Source: Oceanicaulis sp. HTCC2633 (GTDB taxonomy: Bacteria > Pseudomonadota > Alphaproteobacteria > Caulobacterales > Maricaulaceae). Taken from it: DNA of 64,000 nucleotides. Below the pieces are notes generated by a model. The model saw nothing but the letters and a program-made list of their open reading frames with translations. It was not told the DNA's origin and made no database searches. The stretch is from assembly GCF_000152745.1 (NCBI RefSeq), contig NZ_CH672428.1:678916-742915 (forward strand). The letters run 5' to 3'. This document shows positions 9,625 to 18,871 of this stretch, in pieces; the stretch's first letter is position 1; every line of letters begins with the position of its first letter. Both the position numbers and the translations under genes were made by a program.

Positions 9625-10064
9625 ACGGGATGCTCCAGCGCGTTGAGCGCCGGGTTGGATGCAAACATCCAGCCCGAAAACATCAGCTCGCCTTCCGCCT
9701 GGACGCCAAAGCCGTCCGTCCGCCGATCCTCGATCTCGAGAAAGGCATAGACCTCCGGCGGCTCTTCCGGGGGACGTTTGCGGCAATAGGGCACGGTGAT
9801 CGACAACGCGCCAAAGCGCACTTCCTCACCGATCGGGGCCTCAAAATCGCGCGTGCGGGCCGTCACCTTGTCCAGACCGCGCAGAACCACGACCGATCCC
9901 GGTTCGGAGGTCAGCTCCGGCGCCTCGGGATCTTCAAGGGCTTGCAGTCCGGACGGGGCTTGCTCAGGCGCCTCGGCGCTCTGGGCGAAGAGCGAAGCAG
10001 ACGCCAGTGAGGCGACGGAAAAGGCTGTGGCGGCGGTAAGAAACAGGGTGCGGATCATGGTCAT
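9591..10064 (-). CDS. DUF2155 domain protein, exported
   Basis: About 157 residues with a signal peptide (ending near SLFAQ) and the DUF2155 pattern: LRGLDKVTARTRDFEAPIGEEVRFGALSI, the YCRKRPPEEPPE segment, then GWMFASNPALNALEHPVYDVWVIDC. Function is unknown; the family is essentially alphaproteobacterial and sits next to aat and the complex I NDUFA12 gene, as here. Start could be 10064 or 10058 (MTM/MIRTLFL); longer versions add a non-signal prefix. The two cysteines (YC and DC) could form a disulfide. Last gene of the leftward block NDUFA12 - mlaD-like - DUF2155. Confidence 0.88.
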   Translation of the reverse strand: MTMIRTLFLTAATAFSVASLASASLFAQSAEAPEQAPSGLQALEDPEAPELTSEPGSVVVLRGLDKVTARTRDFEAPIGEEVRFGALSITVPYCRKRPPEEPPEVYAFLEIEDRRTDGFGVQAEGELMFSGWMFASNPALNALEHPVYDVWVIDCRS

Positions 10065-10101
10065 CACTGTGTCAGACGTTTGAGGCGAGACCAAGGCTGT
10101 C

Positions 10102-10575
10102 TCAGGAGCCAGACCCTTCGCTCTGCGAAGATCCGCGGTTCATCACCGCCTGACCAATGAGGTCAAACATGTCCACTGCGCCCTGCGTGTAGGAAATCTC
10201 ACCACCCGCGGCCAGAACATCCATGTCGCCGCCCGGCTCGATCTCGACGAAGGAACCGCCCAGAAGACCGGCCGTCGCGATTTTCGCGGTGGAATCCGTG
10301 GGAATTTCGATATCGCCGCTCAGCTCGAGCTCGGCCTCGGCGAAATAGGTCTCCTGGTCGAGTCGAACCGCCGTCACGGTGCCGACGGGCACACCCGCTA
10401 CCCGCACATCTGCTCCGCGCGTCAGATCCCCGACCGAGGAAAAGCGCGCCGTCAGCTTGTAACCGTCCGCACCCGAGCCGTCGTCCACCTGCCCCTGAGC
10501 GTAGATGAAGAACGCCCCCGCAGCGATGAGCACGATCAGACCCAGAACGGTTTCAAGGATGGCGCCGCCACGCAT
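10102..10575 (-). CDS. MlaD-type MCE domain lipid-transport protein
   Basis: 157 residues: a short N-terminus, one membrane anchor (about 5-27), then an MCE domain (YKLTARFSSVGDLTRGADVRVAGVPVGTV, GLLGGSFVEI) and a short Ser/Gly tail. Matches the size and order of MlaD, the hexameric periplasmic ring of the MlaFEDB phospholipid transporter. The ATPase and permease (mlaF, mlaE) are not in the window, so the pairing with an ABC complex is inferred. It begins 4 bases after the NDUFA12-family gene and is probably co-transcribed with it. Confidence 0.88.
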   Translation of the reverse strand: MRGGAILETVLGLIVLIAAGAFFIYAQGQVDDGSGADGYKLTARFSSVGDLTRGADVRVAGVPVGTVTAVRLDQETYFAEAELELSGDIEIPTDSTAKIATAGLLGGSFVEIEPGGDMDVLAAGGEISYTQGAVDMFDLIGQAVMNRGSSQSEGSGS

Positions 10576-10579
10576 GGGC

Positions 10580-10993
10580 TTAATCCCCCGGGGTCCAGGC
10601 TTCGTAATCGGATGCGGTCGCCTGGCGCTGCCGGGCGGACCCAGCGGTCAGCGAGCCGGTCGGGCGATAGGCGTGAAGCGTGCCTGTCAGATTGGGCTGG
10701 TGCTCCTGCTCCCAGTCCTTGCGCGGCAGCGGCGTGTTGACCGGCGCTTCATCGAAGGTGTGATGCATCCAGCCGTGCCAATCTGAGGGCACGCGGGAGC
10801 CGTCGGCATAGCCATTATAAACGACCCAGCGACGGACCTTGCCGTCCGCGCCCGTGCCGCCCTTGCGTTCCTGATAGTATTTGTTGCCGAACTCGTCCTC
10901 ACCGACGAGCTCGCCCGAGCGCCAGATCGTCCAGGCCGCGCCGGCTGAGGCGCCATTCCACCAGGTGAAAGCTTTTGACAGCAGGCCAAGCAT
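10580..10993 (-). CDS. NADH:ubiquinone oxidoreductase accessory subunit, NDUFA12 (B17.2) family
   Basis: 137-residue homologue of the mitochondrial complex I accessory subunit NDUFA12, found in alphaproteobacterial complex I. Recognised from GELVGEDEFGNKYYQERKG, RRWVVYNGYADGSRVPSDWHGWMHHTFDEAP and the C-terminal YRPTGSLTAG...YEAWTPGD. Peripheral subunit on the matrix/cytoplasmic arm. The core nuo operon is not in this window, which is usual. First gene of the leftward trio. Confidence 0.93.
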   Translation of the reverse strand: MLGLLSKAFTWWNGASAGAAWTIWRSGELVGEDEFGNKYYQERKGGTGADGKVRRWVVYNGYADGSRVPSDWHGWMHHTFDEAPVNTPLPRKDWEQEHQPNLTGTLHAYRPTGSLTAGSARQRQATASDYEAWTPGD

Positions 10994-11236
10994 GGCGTGC
11001 TCCTTCGAACTAAAACTCGTAACCGCTATATGCCCCTGTGCATGCTCCGGGTCCAGTCATGCACCCTCATTTGGGCGCCAAAACCCTGCTTTCAATCACG
11101 CAGCGTGGCCCTTTGGCCGCTCTAGCCAGCCAGTTTTCCACGTTCAGGTTAAGACCGTCCTGTTCAGTCTTCGACTCCGGACCAGAGGCTCCGGTACCAT
11201 ACGGGTGATTCGCGCGCCCGATCGGTAGGAGCCGTC

Positions 11237-13837
11237 ATGAGCCAAAATCGTCGCCTGTCCCGCAAGGGCGTTTCACCGCTGGATGATTTCGCCTTCCTCA
11301 GCCGCCAGGCGGACAGCCCGGATCCCGATACCGTGGGTGAGGAATCTGAGGTTGAACTTCTGGCCCCCGAAGGCTGGGACGCGCGAAACATTGCGGCGCT
11401 GGTGGCGCTCAGCGACGCCCAGCCGGGTGATCAGCTCCACGCCGGGCATGTACTCGGCGAGCTGGCCGAGCTTCTGTCACAAGACAGCGAGGTCGAGCGG
11501 GACGAGATGCTGGCGAGCCTGCTTCATCGCGAAGCGGCTCCCGTTGCGGCCATGTGGCGCGGCGCCCCCCTGTCGTCCCAGAAGACCCGTCCTGTCATCG
11601 GCGCAGAGGGGCTGACGGACGCCCTTTATACGCTCAACGCCGCGGAGATGGGACAGGCCGCCGCCAATGTGGGCGCACGCGTTCTCGCCGAACGGCTGGA
11701 AGCTGTGGCCTTGGCCTGCGTCAATTGCGACGGCGCGGATGATGAGTGCTTCGACCCCCGCCGCAACCGCGCGCTGGCCCGCGCCGTGCGCGCGGCCCGA
11801 CGCGACGGCGCGCCGGATCCCATGATCGAGCGCGCGATCGCTCGCGCCCGTCAGGGTCTGATCACGCCGGAACAGGGGCTGTTCGCCACGCCCCAGGCGC
11901 CGGAGCTGCCCGATGTTCAGCTTGATCCCGCCTTCTTTGAAGCTGTGGAAGCAGATGCGCGCCTGGCTGATGGCGAGAGCGCCCGCGCCGTCATGAACCG
12001 CCTGTCCGAAGCGGTCTGGACCCATGGCCGCCCGGTCCTGCATTTCACCGAACCGCAAGCGGTCACCCCGGCCGCCATCATTCTGAACCTGGCGCGGTTT
12101 GTTCGCGAGCAGACGCTGGATGAAGACGGGCTGGCCTACGCCGCGCGCCTGTGGGGCCAGACCGCCGCGCATCAATCAGGGTCGCTCTTGCTTGCGGGAC
12201 TGGGGGCGTCCCTGACCGCTCTCGCCCTGCCCTTTGACAGCGAAGCGGCGCGAGACCGCGCCCAGCACATCCTGCGCATTGTGCGCAGCGAATGTCCGGC
12301 GCCCGTCAGCCTCGAACGCCCGGACGCGCTGGCGGCAGGACTGATCGGCGCGGAATCGGTTGGCGTTCATCCGCCTGCCGCGCTGGACGCGCCGGGCGGC
12401 CGGCAGTTCGCCGCTTGCGTGAACGCCGCTCTGAGCGCGCTGACGCAAGACGAGCAGATTGGCGCCCGCAGGCACGCGCTTGGCGCAGGCGCCCTTGCCG
12501 GTCACAGCGCCAACTGGATCACCCAACTTGAAAACGCCGGCGTGGATCAGGCCGGGTTTGCGCGCATTGACGCCGCCCTGAGCGACGGCGTGCCGTTGCG
12601 CTTTGCGATCAACCGCTGGAGCCTGGGCCCGGAAGTTGCGCGACGGTGCGGGTTGAGTCCCGAGCATTTTGACGAAGCCGGCCCGCGTCTTCTGGAAAAG
12701 CTGGGTGTGGACCCGCTCGAAGTCGTTGCGGCCGAACGCTATGTGCACGGCGCTGGACGCCTGGATGATTGTGAAATCCTGAGCCCCGAGCTGCGGGCGG
12801 TCTTCGCCGACCCGGCGCCCGAAGCGCGTCTCGCCATGGCGGAAGCGTGCGAGGATGTGCTGGAAGGCACGGCGAGCCTTGAGCTGGCGCTTCCAGGATC
12901 GAGCTCGATTGAGGAGCTGGGCGCCCTGATCGCCTCCAGCGCCCGTCGCGGTCTGACAGGCCTTTCCATCCGCCGTGAGGGTGATGCGCTCTACGATCTT
13001 CTGAACACCATCGAATACGAAACGGGCGACTCCGTGCGCCGCTCGGTGATCGCCGAGGAGCGCGTCGTCGAACGTGTGGTGGAGAAATATGTCGAGCGAG
13101 CCGCCGAGCGCCGCAAGCTGCCCGACCGACGCAAGGGCTATATCCAGAAATCCACCGTGGGCGGCCACAAGGTCTATCTGCACACTGGCGAGTTCGAGGA
13201 TGGCGAACTGGGCGAGATCTTCATCGACATGCACAAGGAAGGCGCCGCCTTCCGCTCGCTGATGAACAATTTCGCCATCTCCATTTCCATCGGCCTGCAA
13301 TACGGCGTGCCGCTTGAAGAATATGTGGACGCCTATCTGTTCACCCGCTTCGAACCTGCTGGCGATGTGGACGGCAACGACTCCATCAAGCACGCCAGCT
13401 CGATCCTCGATTACATCTTCCGCGAACTGGCGGTGAGTTATCTGGGCCGTGAAGACCTCGCCCAGACCGATCCGCACAATTACGATCCCGGCGGGCTGGG
13501 CAAAGGCGTCGAACAGGAGAAGCTGGTGCGAGAGGCCGATCCTGCGAGCCTGATCTCCAAGGGCTTCTCCCGAGGTCAGCTGCCCGACAATGTGGTCATG
13601 CTGGGGAGCCGCCCCAAGCCGGGAAAGTCTGAGGACGCTGCAGAAGGCAGCGGGTTCGAATTTGATCCCAAACCCAAATCTGGCGGCGGATCATCCGGCG
13701 GCGCCCATGTGGAGCGGCTGGAAGACCATATCGTCAACTATCATGGCGACCCCTGCCCGGAATGCGGACATTTCACCGTGATTGAAAACGCAGGTCTGTT
13801 GGGGTGCGATGCGTGCGGCTGGGCCGGAAAGGTCTAG
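11237..13837 (+). CDS. TSCPD-domain protein, compact degenerate relative of B12-dependent ribonucleotide reductase (NrdJ)
   Basis: 866 residues, well short of the roughly 1200 of alphaproteobacterial NrdJ. The N-terminus (RRLSRKGVSPLDDFAFLSR) follows the NrdJ start. Residues around 140-195 (NRALARAVRAARRDGAPD..IERAI..ARQG) and the block PAFFEAVEADARL through AVWTHGRPVLHF look like shortened NrdJ segments. Residues about 480-620 parallel the end of the NrdJ barrel, but the cysteine expected in the DCAN-type motif is replaced (VFADPAPE). From about 640 the TSCPD domain is well conserved (KLPDRRKGYIQKSTVGGHKVYLHTGEFEDG, FRSLMNNFAISISIGLQYGVPLEEYVDAYLFTRFEP; quoted as separate short blocks). A C-terminal zinc ribbon has Cys 840, 843, 857 and 860. 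No glycyl or thiyl-radical catalytic cysteine motif was found, so it is probably not a reductase. Start ATG has TAGGAG upstream. Confidence 0.75.
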   Translation: MSQNRRLSRKGVSPLDDFAFLSRQADSPDPDTVGEESEVELLAPEGWDARNIAALVALSDAQPGDQLHAGHVLGELAELLSQDSEVERDEMLASLLHREAAPVAAMWRGAPLSSQKTRPVIGAEGLTDALYTLNAAEMGQAAANVGARVLAERLEAVALACVNCDGADDECFDPRRNRALARAVRAARRDGAPDPMIERAIARARQGLITPEQGLFATPQAPELPDVQLDPAFFEAVEADARLADGESARAVMNRLSEAVWTHGRPVLHFTEPQAVTPAAIILNLARFVREQTLDEDGLAYAARLWGQTAAHQSGSLLLAGLGASLTALALPFDSEAARDRAQHILRIVRSECPAPVSLERPDALAAGLIGAESVGVHPPAALDAPGGRQFAACVNAALSALTQDEQIGARRHALGAGALAGHSANWITQLENAGVDQAGFARIDAALSDGVPLRFAINRWSLGPEVARRCGLSPEHFDEAGPRLLEKLGVDPLEVVAAERYVHGAGRLDDCEILSPELRAVFADPAPEARLAMAEACEDVLEGTASLELALPGSSSIEELGALIASSARRGLTGLSIRREGDALYDLLNTIEYETGDSVRRSVIAEERVVERVVEKYVERAAERRKLPDRRKGYIQKSTVGGHKVYLHTGEFEDGELGEIFIDMHKEGAAFRSLMNNFAISISIGLQYGVPLEEYVDAYLFTRFEPAGDVDGNDSIKHASSILDYIFRELAVSYLGREDLAQTDPHNYDPGGLGKGVEQEKLVREADPASLISKGFSRGQLPDNVVMLGSRPKPGKSEDAAEGSGFEFDPKPKSGGGSSGGAHVERLEDHIVNYHGDPCPECGHFTVIENAGLLGCDACGWAGKV

Positions 13838-13891
13838 GGGGCAGGCCTGAAACTTGCGAGACCCGGACCGGTAACTGACAGGGTATGCGCC

Positions 13892-14383
13892 ATGATGAAA
13901 CAGATTTCGGTCCTTCTGGGTCTCGCGCTGAGCGTCGCCAGCCCGGCTTTCGCCCAGAACGCCAGCGAGATAGCGCGCGTTCAAGCCGGCCAGTCCTGTC
14001 CGGGCTGCAACCTGTTCCAGGCGGATCTGAGCTATCTCGACCTTCCGGACGTGGATGTGTCCGGAGCGCGTCTGCGTCAGGCCGATCTCAGCCTGGCCAC
14101 AATGAACCGGGCGAATTTCACCCGCACCAATCTGTCGATCGCCAACCTGTTCGGCGCCCGCTTCACCGCAGCGAGCTTCGCCTACGCCGATATGAGCCGG
14201 GTGACCGCGGTCGGCGCCTATTTTGGCGGCGCGGACCTGACGGGCGCGCGTCTGGACGGCGCGAATCTGTCGGGCGCCGAGATGGCTGCGACGCGCGGAC
14301 TGACCCAGTCACAACTCGACCGCGCGTGCGGCGACGAAAGCACGCAATTACCGGCAGGGCTGTCGATTTCACCTTGCCGCTAA
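13892..14383 (+). CDS. Secreted pentapeptide-repeat protein (small paralogue)
   Basis: 163 residues: Sec signal peptide (1-21, ending AFA-QN), a CPGC pair (Cys36/39), then about 18 pentapeptide repeats of the A(D/N)LXX type forming a right-handed beta-helix, and a tail LDRACGDESTQLP with Cys146 and Cys162. The tail motif CGDExTxLP is common in alphaproteobacterial pentapeptide proteins. All four cysteines recur at matching places in the next gene. Role unknown; exported location is inferred. Start at 13892 or the adjacent ATG 13895. It begins 54 bases after the NrdJ-like gene. Confidence 0.85.
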   Translation: MMKQISVLLGLALSVASPAFAQNASEIARVQAGQSCPGCNLFQADLSYLDLPDVDVSGARLRQADLSLATMNRANFTRTNLSIANLFGARFTAASFAYADMSRVTAVGAYFGGADLTGARLDGANLSGAEMAATRGLTQSQLDRACGDESTQLPAGLSISPCR

Positions 14384-14449
14384 ACGGGTTCACTGCAACT
14401 TACTACGAATTAAGTCGCTCCCTGACGGCAAGCGGACTACATCTAAATC

Positions 14450-15895
14450 ATGCATTATCGCACCGTCATACTGGCTCTGGCGCTCAGCACGGTATTGTCC
14501 GCCCCCGGACAAGCCGGCGAACCGCATCGCCGTCTCTACATTGGCGGTGATTGTCGGTCCTGCGTATTCGCAGACGGCAACTTGGCCGGCGCCCAGATCG
14601 TGGGTGGCGACCTGTCCGGCTCCAATTTTTCCGATGCTCAGATGCTGGGCGCCCAGCTGGTGGACCTGAACCTGACGGGCGCGGACTTCATGGACGCCAC
14701 CTTGACCGAGGCCCGTCTGTCCAATGTCACGCTCGACGGCGCCAATCTGCAGGATGCGCAATTGCAGCGCCTGCGCGCTCATCAGGTCAGCCTGCGCAGT
14801 TCGGATCTTCAGGATTCCGACCTTCAGGGCAGCGTCTTCCTGTTGTCTGACCTGACCGCCGCCAATCTGCGCGAAGCCAACCTGCCTGACTCCGTGTTCC
14901 GGCAAGCCGATTTCAGTCACGCCAATCTGCGCGACGCCAGTCTGACCCGGGCGCACTTTTTCGGAACCCGGCTGCGCGGCGTGGACGCCCGCGGCGGCCT
15001 GTTCCAGAACGTGATTTTCGAGAACACCGACCTCAGCTATGCAGACCTGCGCGACACCGAATTCTCGAATGCGCGTTTCATAGCGGTCAATCTGTCATCG
15101 ACGGATCTGCGCGATGCGAGTGGTCTGACGGCGGAGAGCTTCCAGCATGTTTGCGGCGATGAGAACACCCGTCTGCCCTTCGACTACACGCTGACGCGCT
15201 GCTCGGAAGATGGCGCGCTGGTCTTCACGCTGCGCCGATCATCTGAGGCTGTGGCCGCTGTCCCTTCACCAAGCCTTGAAACCCAGCGCGACGAGCTGGA
15301 ACGCGTCAGCGCCGAACTTGAAGCCGCGCTGGCCGAAAACGGTCTCACCAATCGCATGCGCGAGCGCGAAATGACTCTGGCCCTGCGTCAGGCCGTCGCC
15401 GAATTGCGCAGCGCCGCTCAGGACATCACCGTCCGCATCAACGAATCCGAAAGTCAGGACAGCGTCGAACTGGCGATCGAACAGGCCACGGCCGAAGTCG
15501 TCCGCGACTCCCTGCGCGTTGCTGCGCGCGCCCTCGCTGAAGCCCAGGCGAATGGCGATCTACAGGATGTGAGCTGGGAGTTCGACATTCATCCGACGGA
15601 GCTGGGCGATCACATCCGCACGATTCTCGAACAGGCGGGCCCTGCCCCGAAACCTGTCCTGGAGACGCCGTCCGATCCCGCTGCCGCCCCGGTTTTTCCG
15701 CCCAAGCAACCGACCCCGCGCATGCAGGCGGAGCTGGAGCGGATCGAGGCTCGTCGGGCCGAACAGGAGGCCGAGCGGGCGCGTCGCCAGCAGGAGGCCG
15801 CCCAGCGGGCCGAGGAGCGACGTCAGCGCCAGGAAGACCGCGACCAACGGCCCCAGCCGCCGCGACCGCCACAACCTCCCCAGGAAGAACGCTGA
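14450..15895 (+). CDS. Secreted pentapeptide-repeat protein with helical, Arg/Gln/Pro-rich C-terminus
   Basis: 481 residues. Signal peptide (about 1-22), CRSC (Cys35/38), a long run of pentapeptide repeats (about 40-230), then VCGDENTRLP with Cys235 and Cys251, spaced exactly as in the preceding paralogue. Residues about 280-400 are helical (ELERVSAELEAALAENG, AIEQATAEVVRDSLRVAARALAEAQ). The tail is a charged coiled-coil-like run (EAERARRQQEAAQRAEERRQRQ) ending in a Pro/Arg-rich stretch. No catalytic motif was seen. It may be a scaffold in the periplasm; this is an inference. A bidirectional terminator follows. Confidence 0.85.
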   Translation: MHYRTVILALALSTVLSAPGQAGEPHRRLYIGGDCRSCVFADGNLAGAQIVGGDLSGSNFSDAQMLGAQLVDLNLTGADFMDATLTEARLSNVTLDGANLQDAQLQRLRAHQVSLRSSDLQDSDLQGSVFLLSDLTAANLREANLPDSVFRQADFSHANLRDASLTRAHFFGTRLRGVDARGGLFQNVIFENTDLSYADLRDTEFSNARFIAVNLSSTDLRDASGLTAESFQHVCGDENTRLPFDYTLTRCSEDGALVFTLRRSSEAVAAVPSPSLETQRDELERVSAELEAALAENGLTNRMREREMTLALRQAVAELRSAAQDITVRINESESQDSVELAIEQATAEVVRDSLRVAARALAEAQANGDLQDVSWEFDIHPTELGDHIRTILEQAGPAPKPVLETPSDPAAAPVFPPKQPTPRMQAELERIEARRAEQEAERARRQQEAAQRAEERRQRQEDRDQRPQPPRPPQPPQEER

Positions 15896-15905
15896 ACCCA
15901 TAAAA

Positions 15906-15934
15906 AAAACGGCGGGTCGATGACCCGCCGTTTT
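15906..15934. terminator. Bidirectional terminator between pentapeptide gene and aspS
   Basis: Stem of 13 bp (AAAACGGCGGGTC / GACCCGCCGTTTT) with loop GAT. It is flanked by A-runs on the left and T-runs on the right, so it can stop transcription from both convergent genes. Confidence 0.88.
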
Positions 15935-15957
15935 CCTGTCTGGCTGACGCCTGGCCC

Positions 15958-17775
15958 CTAGCCTTCTTTTTTGGCTTCGGGGACCACGGTGCGCAGGTGC
16001 AGTTCGCGCAGCTGACGCATCTCGGCCGGCGCCGGCGCGTTCATCATCAGGTCGCGGGCCTGCTGGTCTTTCGGGAACATCACGACTTCGCGCAGATTCT
16101 CCTGATCGGCCAGCATCATCACGATACGGTCCACGCCCGGCGCGATGCCGCCGTGCGGCGGGGCGCCATAGCGGAAAGCGTTGAGCATGCCGCCAAAGGC
16201 TTCTTCGACCACGTCCGCGCCATAACCGGCGAACTCGAAGGCTTTCAGCATGACGTCCGGGCGGTGGTTCCGGATGGCGCCCGAGGACAGCTCGATACCG
16301 TTGCAGACGATGTCGTACTGCCAGGCTTTCAGGCCCAGAAGCGTCTCATGGTCGTCCTTGCTGAGCGCCATGAACGCTTCGGGATCCATTTGCGGCATGG
16401 AGAACGGGTTGTGGGAGAACTCCACCTTCTTGTTCTCGTCATCCCATTCATACATGGGGAAATCGACGATCCAGCAGAAGCGGAAGACGTTCTTCTCAAA
16501 CAGATCAAGCTCACGGCCGACCACGTCGCGCGCCTTGCCGGCGAAGCTGGCGAAGGCGGACGGCTCGCCCGCCGCGAAGAAGACCGCGTCGCCAGCCTCA
16601 AGGCCCAGCTGGGTGCGGATCGCATCGGTGCGTTCGGGGCCGATATTCTTGGCGATCGGGCCCGCGCCTTCCAGCGCGCCGTTCTCTTCACGCCAGAAGA
16701 TGTAACCCAGACCCGGCTGACCCTCTTTCTGCGCCCAGGAATTCATCCGGTCGCAGAAGGCGCGGCTGCCGCCCTTGGGAGCCGGGATCGCCCAGACTTC
16801 CACTTTCGGGTTCTTCTCGATCATGCCCGCAAAGACCTTGAAGCCCGAACCGGCGAAATGCTCGGTGACGGCTTCCATCTCAATCGGGTTGCGCAGATCT
16901 GGCTTGTCCGAGCCGTATTTGCGCATGGCTTCGGCGTACGGGATGCGCGGGAAAGCGCCTTCAGGCACTTCACGGCCATCGGCGAATTCGTTGAACACGC
17001 CCGCCAGAACCGGCTCGATCACGCCGAACACTTCGTCTTGGGTGACAAAGCTCATTTCCATATCGAGCTGGTAGAATTCACCCGGCGCCCGGTCGGCGCG
17101 GGCGTCTTCGTCACGGAAGCAGGGCGCGATCTGGAAGTAGCGGTCAAAGCCGGACACCATGATCAGCTGCTTGAACTGCTGCGGCGCCTGGGGTAGCGCG
17201 TAGAAATGGCCCGGATGCAGACGGGACGGCACCAGGAAGTCGCGCGCGCCTTCGGGCGAGGACGCCGTCAGGATCGGGGTCTGGTATTCGGTGAAACCTT
17301 CATCGACCATGCGGCGGCGCAGGGAGTCGATGATCTTCGAACGCAGCACGATGCGCTTGTGCAGGCTCTCCCGGCGCAGGTCGATATAGCGGTGCTTCAG
17401 GCGCACTTCCTCGGACCAGTCCGGCTCGCCGAACACCGGCAGCGGCAGCTCCTCGGCGGCGGACTGGACCACAAGGTCTTCCACCAGCAGCTCGATCTCG
17501 CCCGTGGGCAGGTTCGGGTTGATGGTGTCCTCGGTGCGCGCCACGACCTTGCCGGTCACGGTGACCACACTCTCTGCGCGCATGCGCTCGAGGGTCGCGA
17601 AATTGGGATTATCAGGCTCCAGCACGCATTGGGTCAGACCGTAATGGTCGCGCAGGTCCACGAACAGCAGACCGCCATGGTCGCGTTTACGGTGGATCCA
17701 GCCGGAAAGACGCGCGGTTTCGCCCATTTGGGCTTTGCGCAGCTGTCCGCAGGTATGAGTGCGATAGGCGTGCAT
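15958..17775 (-). CDS. aspS: Aspartyl-tRNA synthetase
   Basis: Class II synthetase of 605 residues, bacterial-type length including the GAD insertion domain. N-terminal OB-fold ([22 protein letters not shown]), motif 2 ([19 protein letters not shown]) and motif 3 ([13 protein letters not shown]) are intact. In alphaproteobacteria this enzyme is often non-discriminating, charging tRNA-Asn too with later amidation by GatCAB; the sequence alone does not settle that. Monocistronic, with a terminator just beyond its stop. Confidence 0.97.
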   Translation of the reverse strand: MHAYRTHTCGQLRKAQMGETARLSGWIHRKRDHGGLLFVDLRDHYGLTQCVLEPDNPNFATLERMRAESVVTVTGKVVARTEDTINPNLPTGEIELLVEDLVVQSAAEELPLPVFGEPDWSEEVRLKHRYIDLRRESLHKRIVLRSKIIDSLRRRMVDEGFTEYQTPILTASSPEGARDFLVPSRLHPGHFYALPQAPQQFKQLIMVSGFDRYFQIAPCFRDEDARADRAPGEFYQLDMEMSFVTQDEVFGVIEPVLAGVFNEFADGREVPEGAFPRIPYAEAMRKYGSDKPDLRNPIEMEAVTEHFAGSGFKVFAGMIEKNPKVEVWAIPAPKGGSRAFCDRMNSWAQKEGQPGLGYIFWREENGALEGAGPIAKNIGPERTDAIRTQLGLEAGDAVFFAAGEPSAFASFAGKARDVVGRELDLFEKNVFRFCWIVDFPMYEWDDENKKVEFSHNPFSMPQMDPEAFMALSKDDHETLLGLKAWQYDIVCNGIELSSGAIRNHRPDVMLKAFEFAGYGADVVEEAFGGMLNAFRYGAPPHGGIAPGVDRIVMMLADQENLREVVMFPKDQQARDLMMNAPAPAEMRQLRELHLRTVVPEAKKEG

Positions 17776-17924
17776 GGAAATTCGTCCGTTTCAATTGGGC
17801 GGTCGAGAAGCGGTTGGAAAAGGAACGTTTGCGGCCTTTCTGTCAAGCCATGCAACAGAGTTAAGCGCAAAGCGCTGCACACTGAGCGCTTGTGAGGCGG
17901 AGCGAACACAACGAATTTGCCTCC

Positions 17925-18653
17925 ATGCGCGCCAAGATCTTCCATACCGGCTTCTGGGCGCTGGCGGGAACGCTGGCGATTCTGTGCTCACCGCTTCTTC
18001 TATGGCCGGGCCCGAGACCTGCGACATTCGCCATCGGCGCGTTCGCCAAACTCTTCCGGCGCTGGCTGCAACTCTGCGGCGTCAGGGTCGAGTATCGCGG
18101 CCTTGAGCATATTCCGAAGGATCAGCTCGTCATCCTCGCCGCCAAGCACCAATCCTATGGCGACGGCCTGTGTCATCTCGCGCGTGACCCCGCCCTCGCC
18201 TACGTCATCGGCGACCATATGCTGCGCTTCCCGCTGGTCGGCCTCTACCTTCAGCGCGCCGAAGCGGTGGTGGTGGACAATGACGCCGGCCGGCGCGCCA
18301 ATGGCGCGCTGGATGAAGGCGTGGCGCGTCTGGCGCGAGACAGCCGCTCGGCCCTGATCTTTCCCGAAGGCGGCCTGACGCCCGTCGGCGGCGGACGCCG
18401 CTTCCGCAAGGGCGTACACCGTCTGGCCCAGACTCTGGATCGTCCAGTCATCCCCGTCGCCACCAATCTGGGCTGTTTCTGGCCCGAACAGGAGCCGGTG
18501 CTCTATCCGGGCACGGCCGTGATCGAATTCCTGCCTGCTATGAGCGCAGATACAGACAGCCGCAGTTTCATGACAGAGCTTCAGACGCGTGTGGAGGCCC
18601 GTACGCGGGAGCTGGAGGCGGAAGCCCTGGCGTCGAGATCACACATCGCCTGA
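17925..18653 (+). CDS. PlsC-like 1-acyl-glycerol-3-phosphate acyltransferase (first paralogue)
   Basis: 242 residues from ATG 17925 (MRAKIFHTGFWALAG); an in-frame GTG at 17892 would add 11 polar residues before the membrane segment. An N-terminal hydrophobic anchor is followed by the acyltransferase motifs HQSYGD (HX4D), FPEGG and PVIPVATN. It transfers an acyl chain to a lysophospholipid or lysophosphatidate. It shares HQSxGDG, GDHxxRFPLVG and PVxPVATNLGxxW with the acyltransferase at 19590, so the two are paralogues flanking a TetR gene. Confidence 0.88.
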   Translation: MRAKIFHTGFWALAGTLAILCSPLLLWPGPRPATFAIGAFAKLFRRWLQLCGVRVEYRGLEHIPKDQLVILAAKHQSYGDGLCHLARDPALAYVIGDHMLRFPLVGLYLQRAEAVVVDNDAGRRANGALDEGVARLARDSRSALIFPEGGLTPVGGGRRFRKGVHRLAQTLDRPVIPVATNLGCFWPEQEPVLYPGTAVIEFLPAMSADTDSRSFMTELQTRVEARTRELEAEALASRSHIA

Positions 18654-18811
18654 CCCGGCGAGTTTCATCCCCCTCACCGATGCCGCGCTAGAGACCGGGT
18701 TTCCCCTGGATCATCTTCACCTTCAGAACCCTTCGCCTCCCATGGTCCACCTGAGATGGTCCGTCTACGACCATGTTTCGCCCGGGAGTTTGCGAAACGA
18801 GAGCACAAGAG

Positions 18812-18829
18812 TGAGTGAACACTCACTCA
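18812..18829. promoter_or_regulatory. Palindromic operator O1 of the TetR regulator
   Basis: TGAGTGA-ACAC-TCACTCA, a perfect 7-bp inverted repeat. It ends 3 bases before a consensus -35 box. A second copy lies 60 bases further on. The architecture TGANTGA-N4-TCANTCA resembles that recalled for acyl-CoA-responsive TetR regulators such as Bacillus FadR. Confidence 0.8.
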
Positions 18830-18832
18830 GTA

Positions 18833-18861
18833 TTGACAGCCCCGATTTTGAAAGGCAGATT
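18833..18861 (+). promoter_or_regulatory. Putative promoter of the tetR-plsC-lplT operon
   Basis: A perfect -35 TTGACA at 18833-18838 lies between the two operators. The -10 at 17-bp spacing is only CAGATT (18856-18861), so the exact start is uncertain. Its position between operators fits repression by steric blocking. Confidence 0.5.
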
Positions 18862-18871
18862 GACGGCGCGG

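Noticed and set aside
11650-11875. YebC/TACO1-like motif in the NrdJ-like protein
   Set aside because: The NRALARAVRAARRDGAPD..IERAI pattern resembles YebC, but a similar helical stretch occurs in NrdJ proteins at this place, so it is not evidence of a domain fusion.
12176-13477. Open frame of 433 codons on the minus strand within the NrdJ-like gene
   Set aside because: Shadow of the coding strand; no ribosome site, no family motifs.
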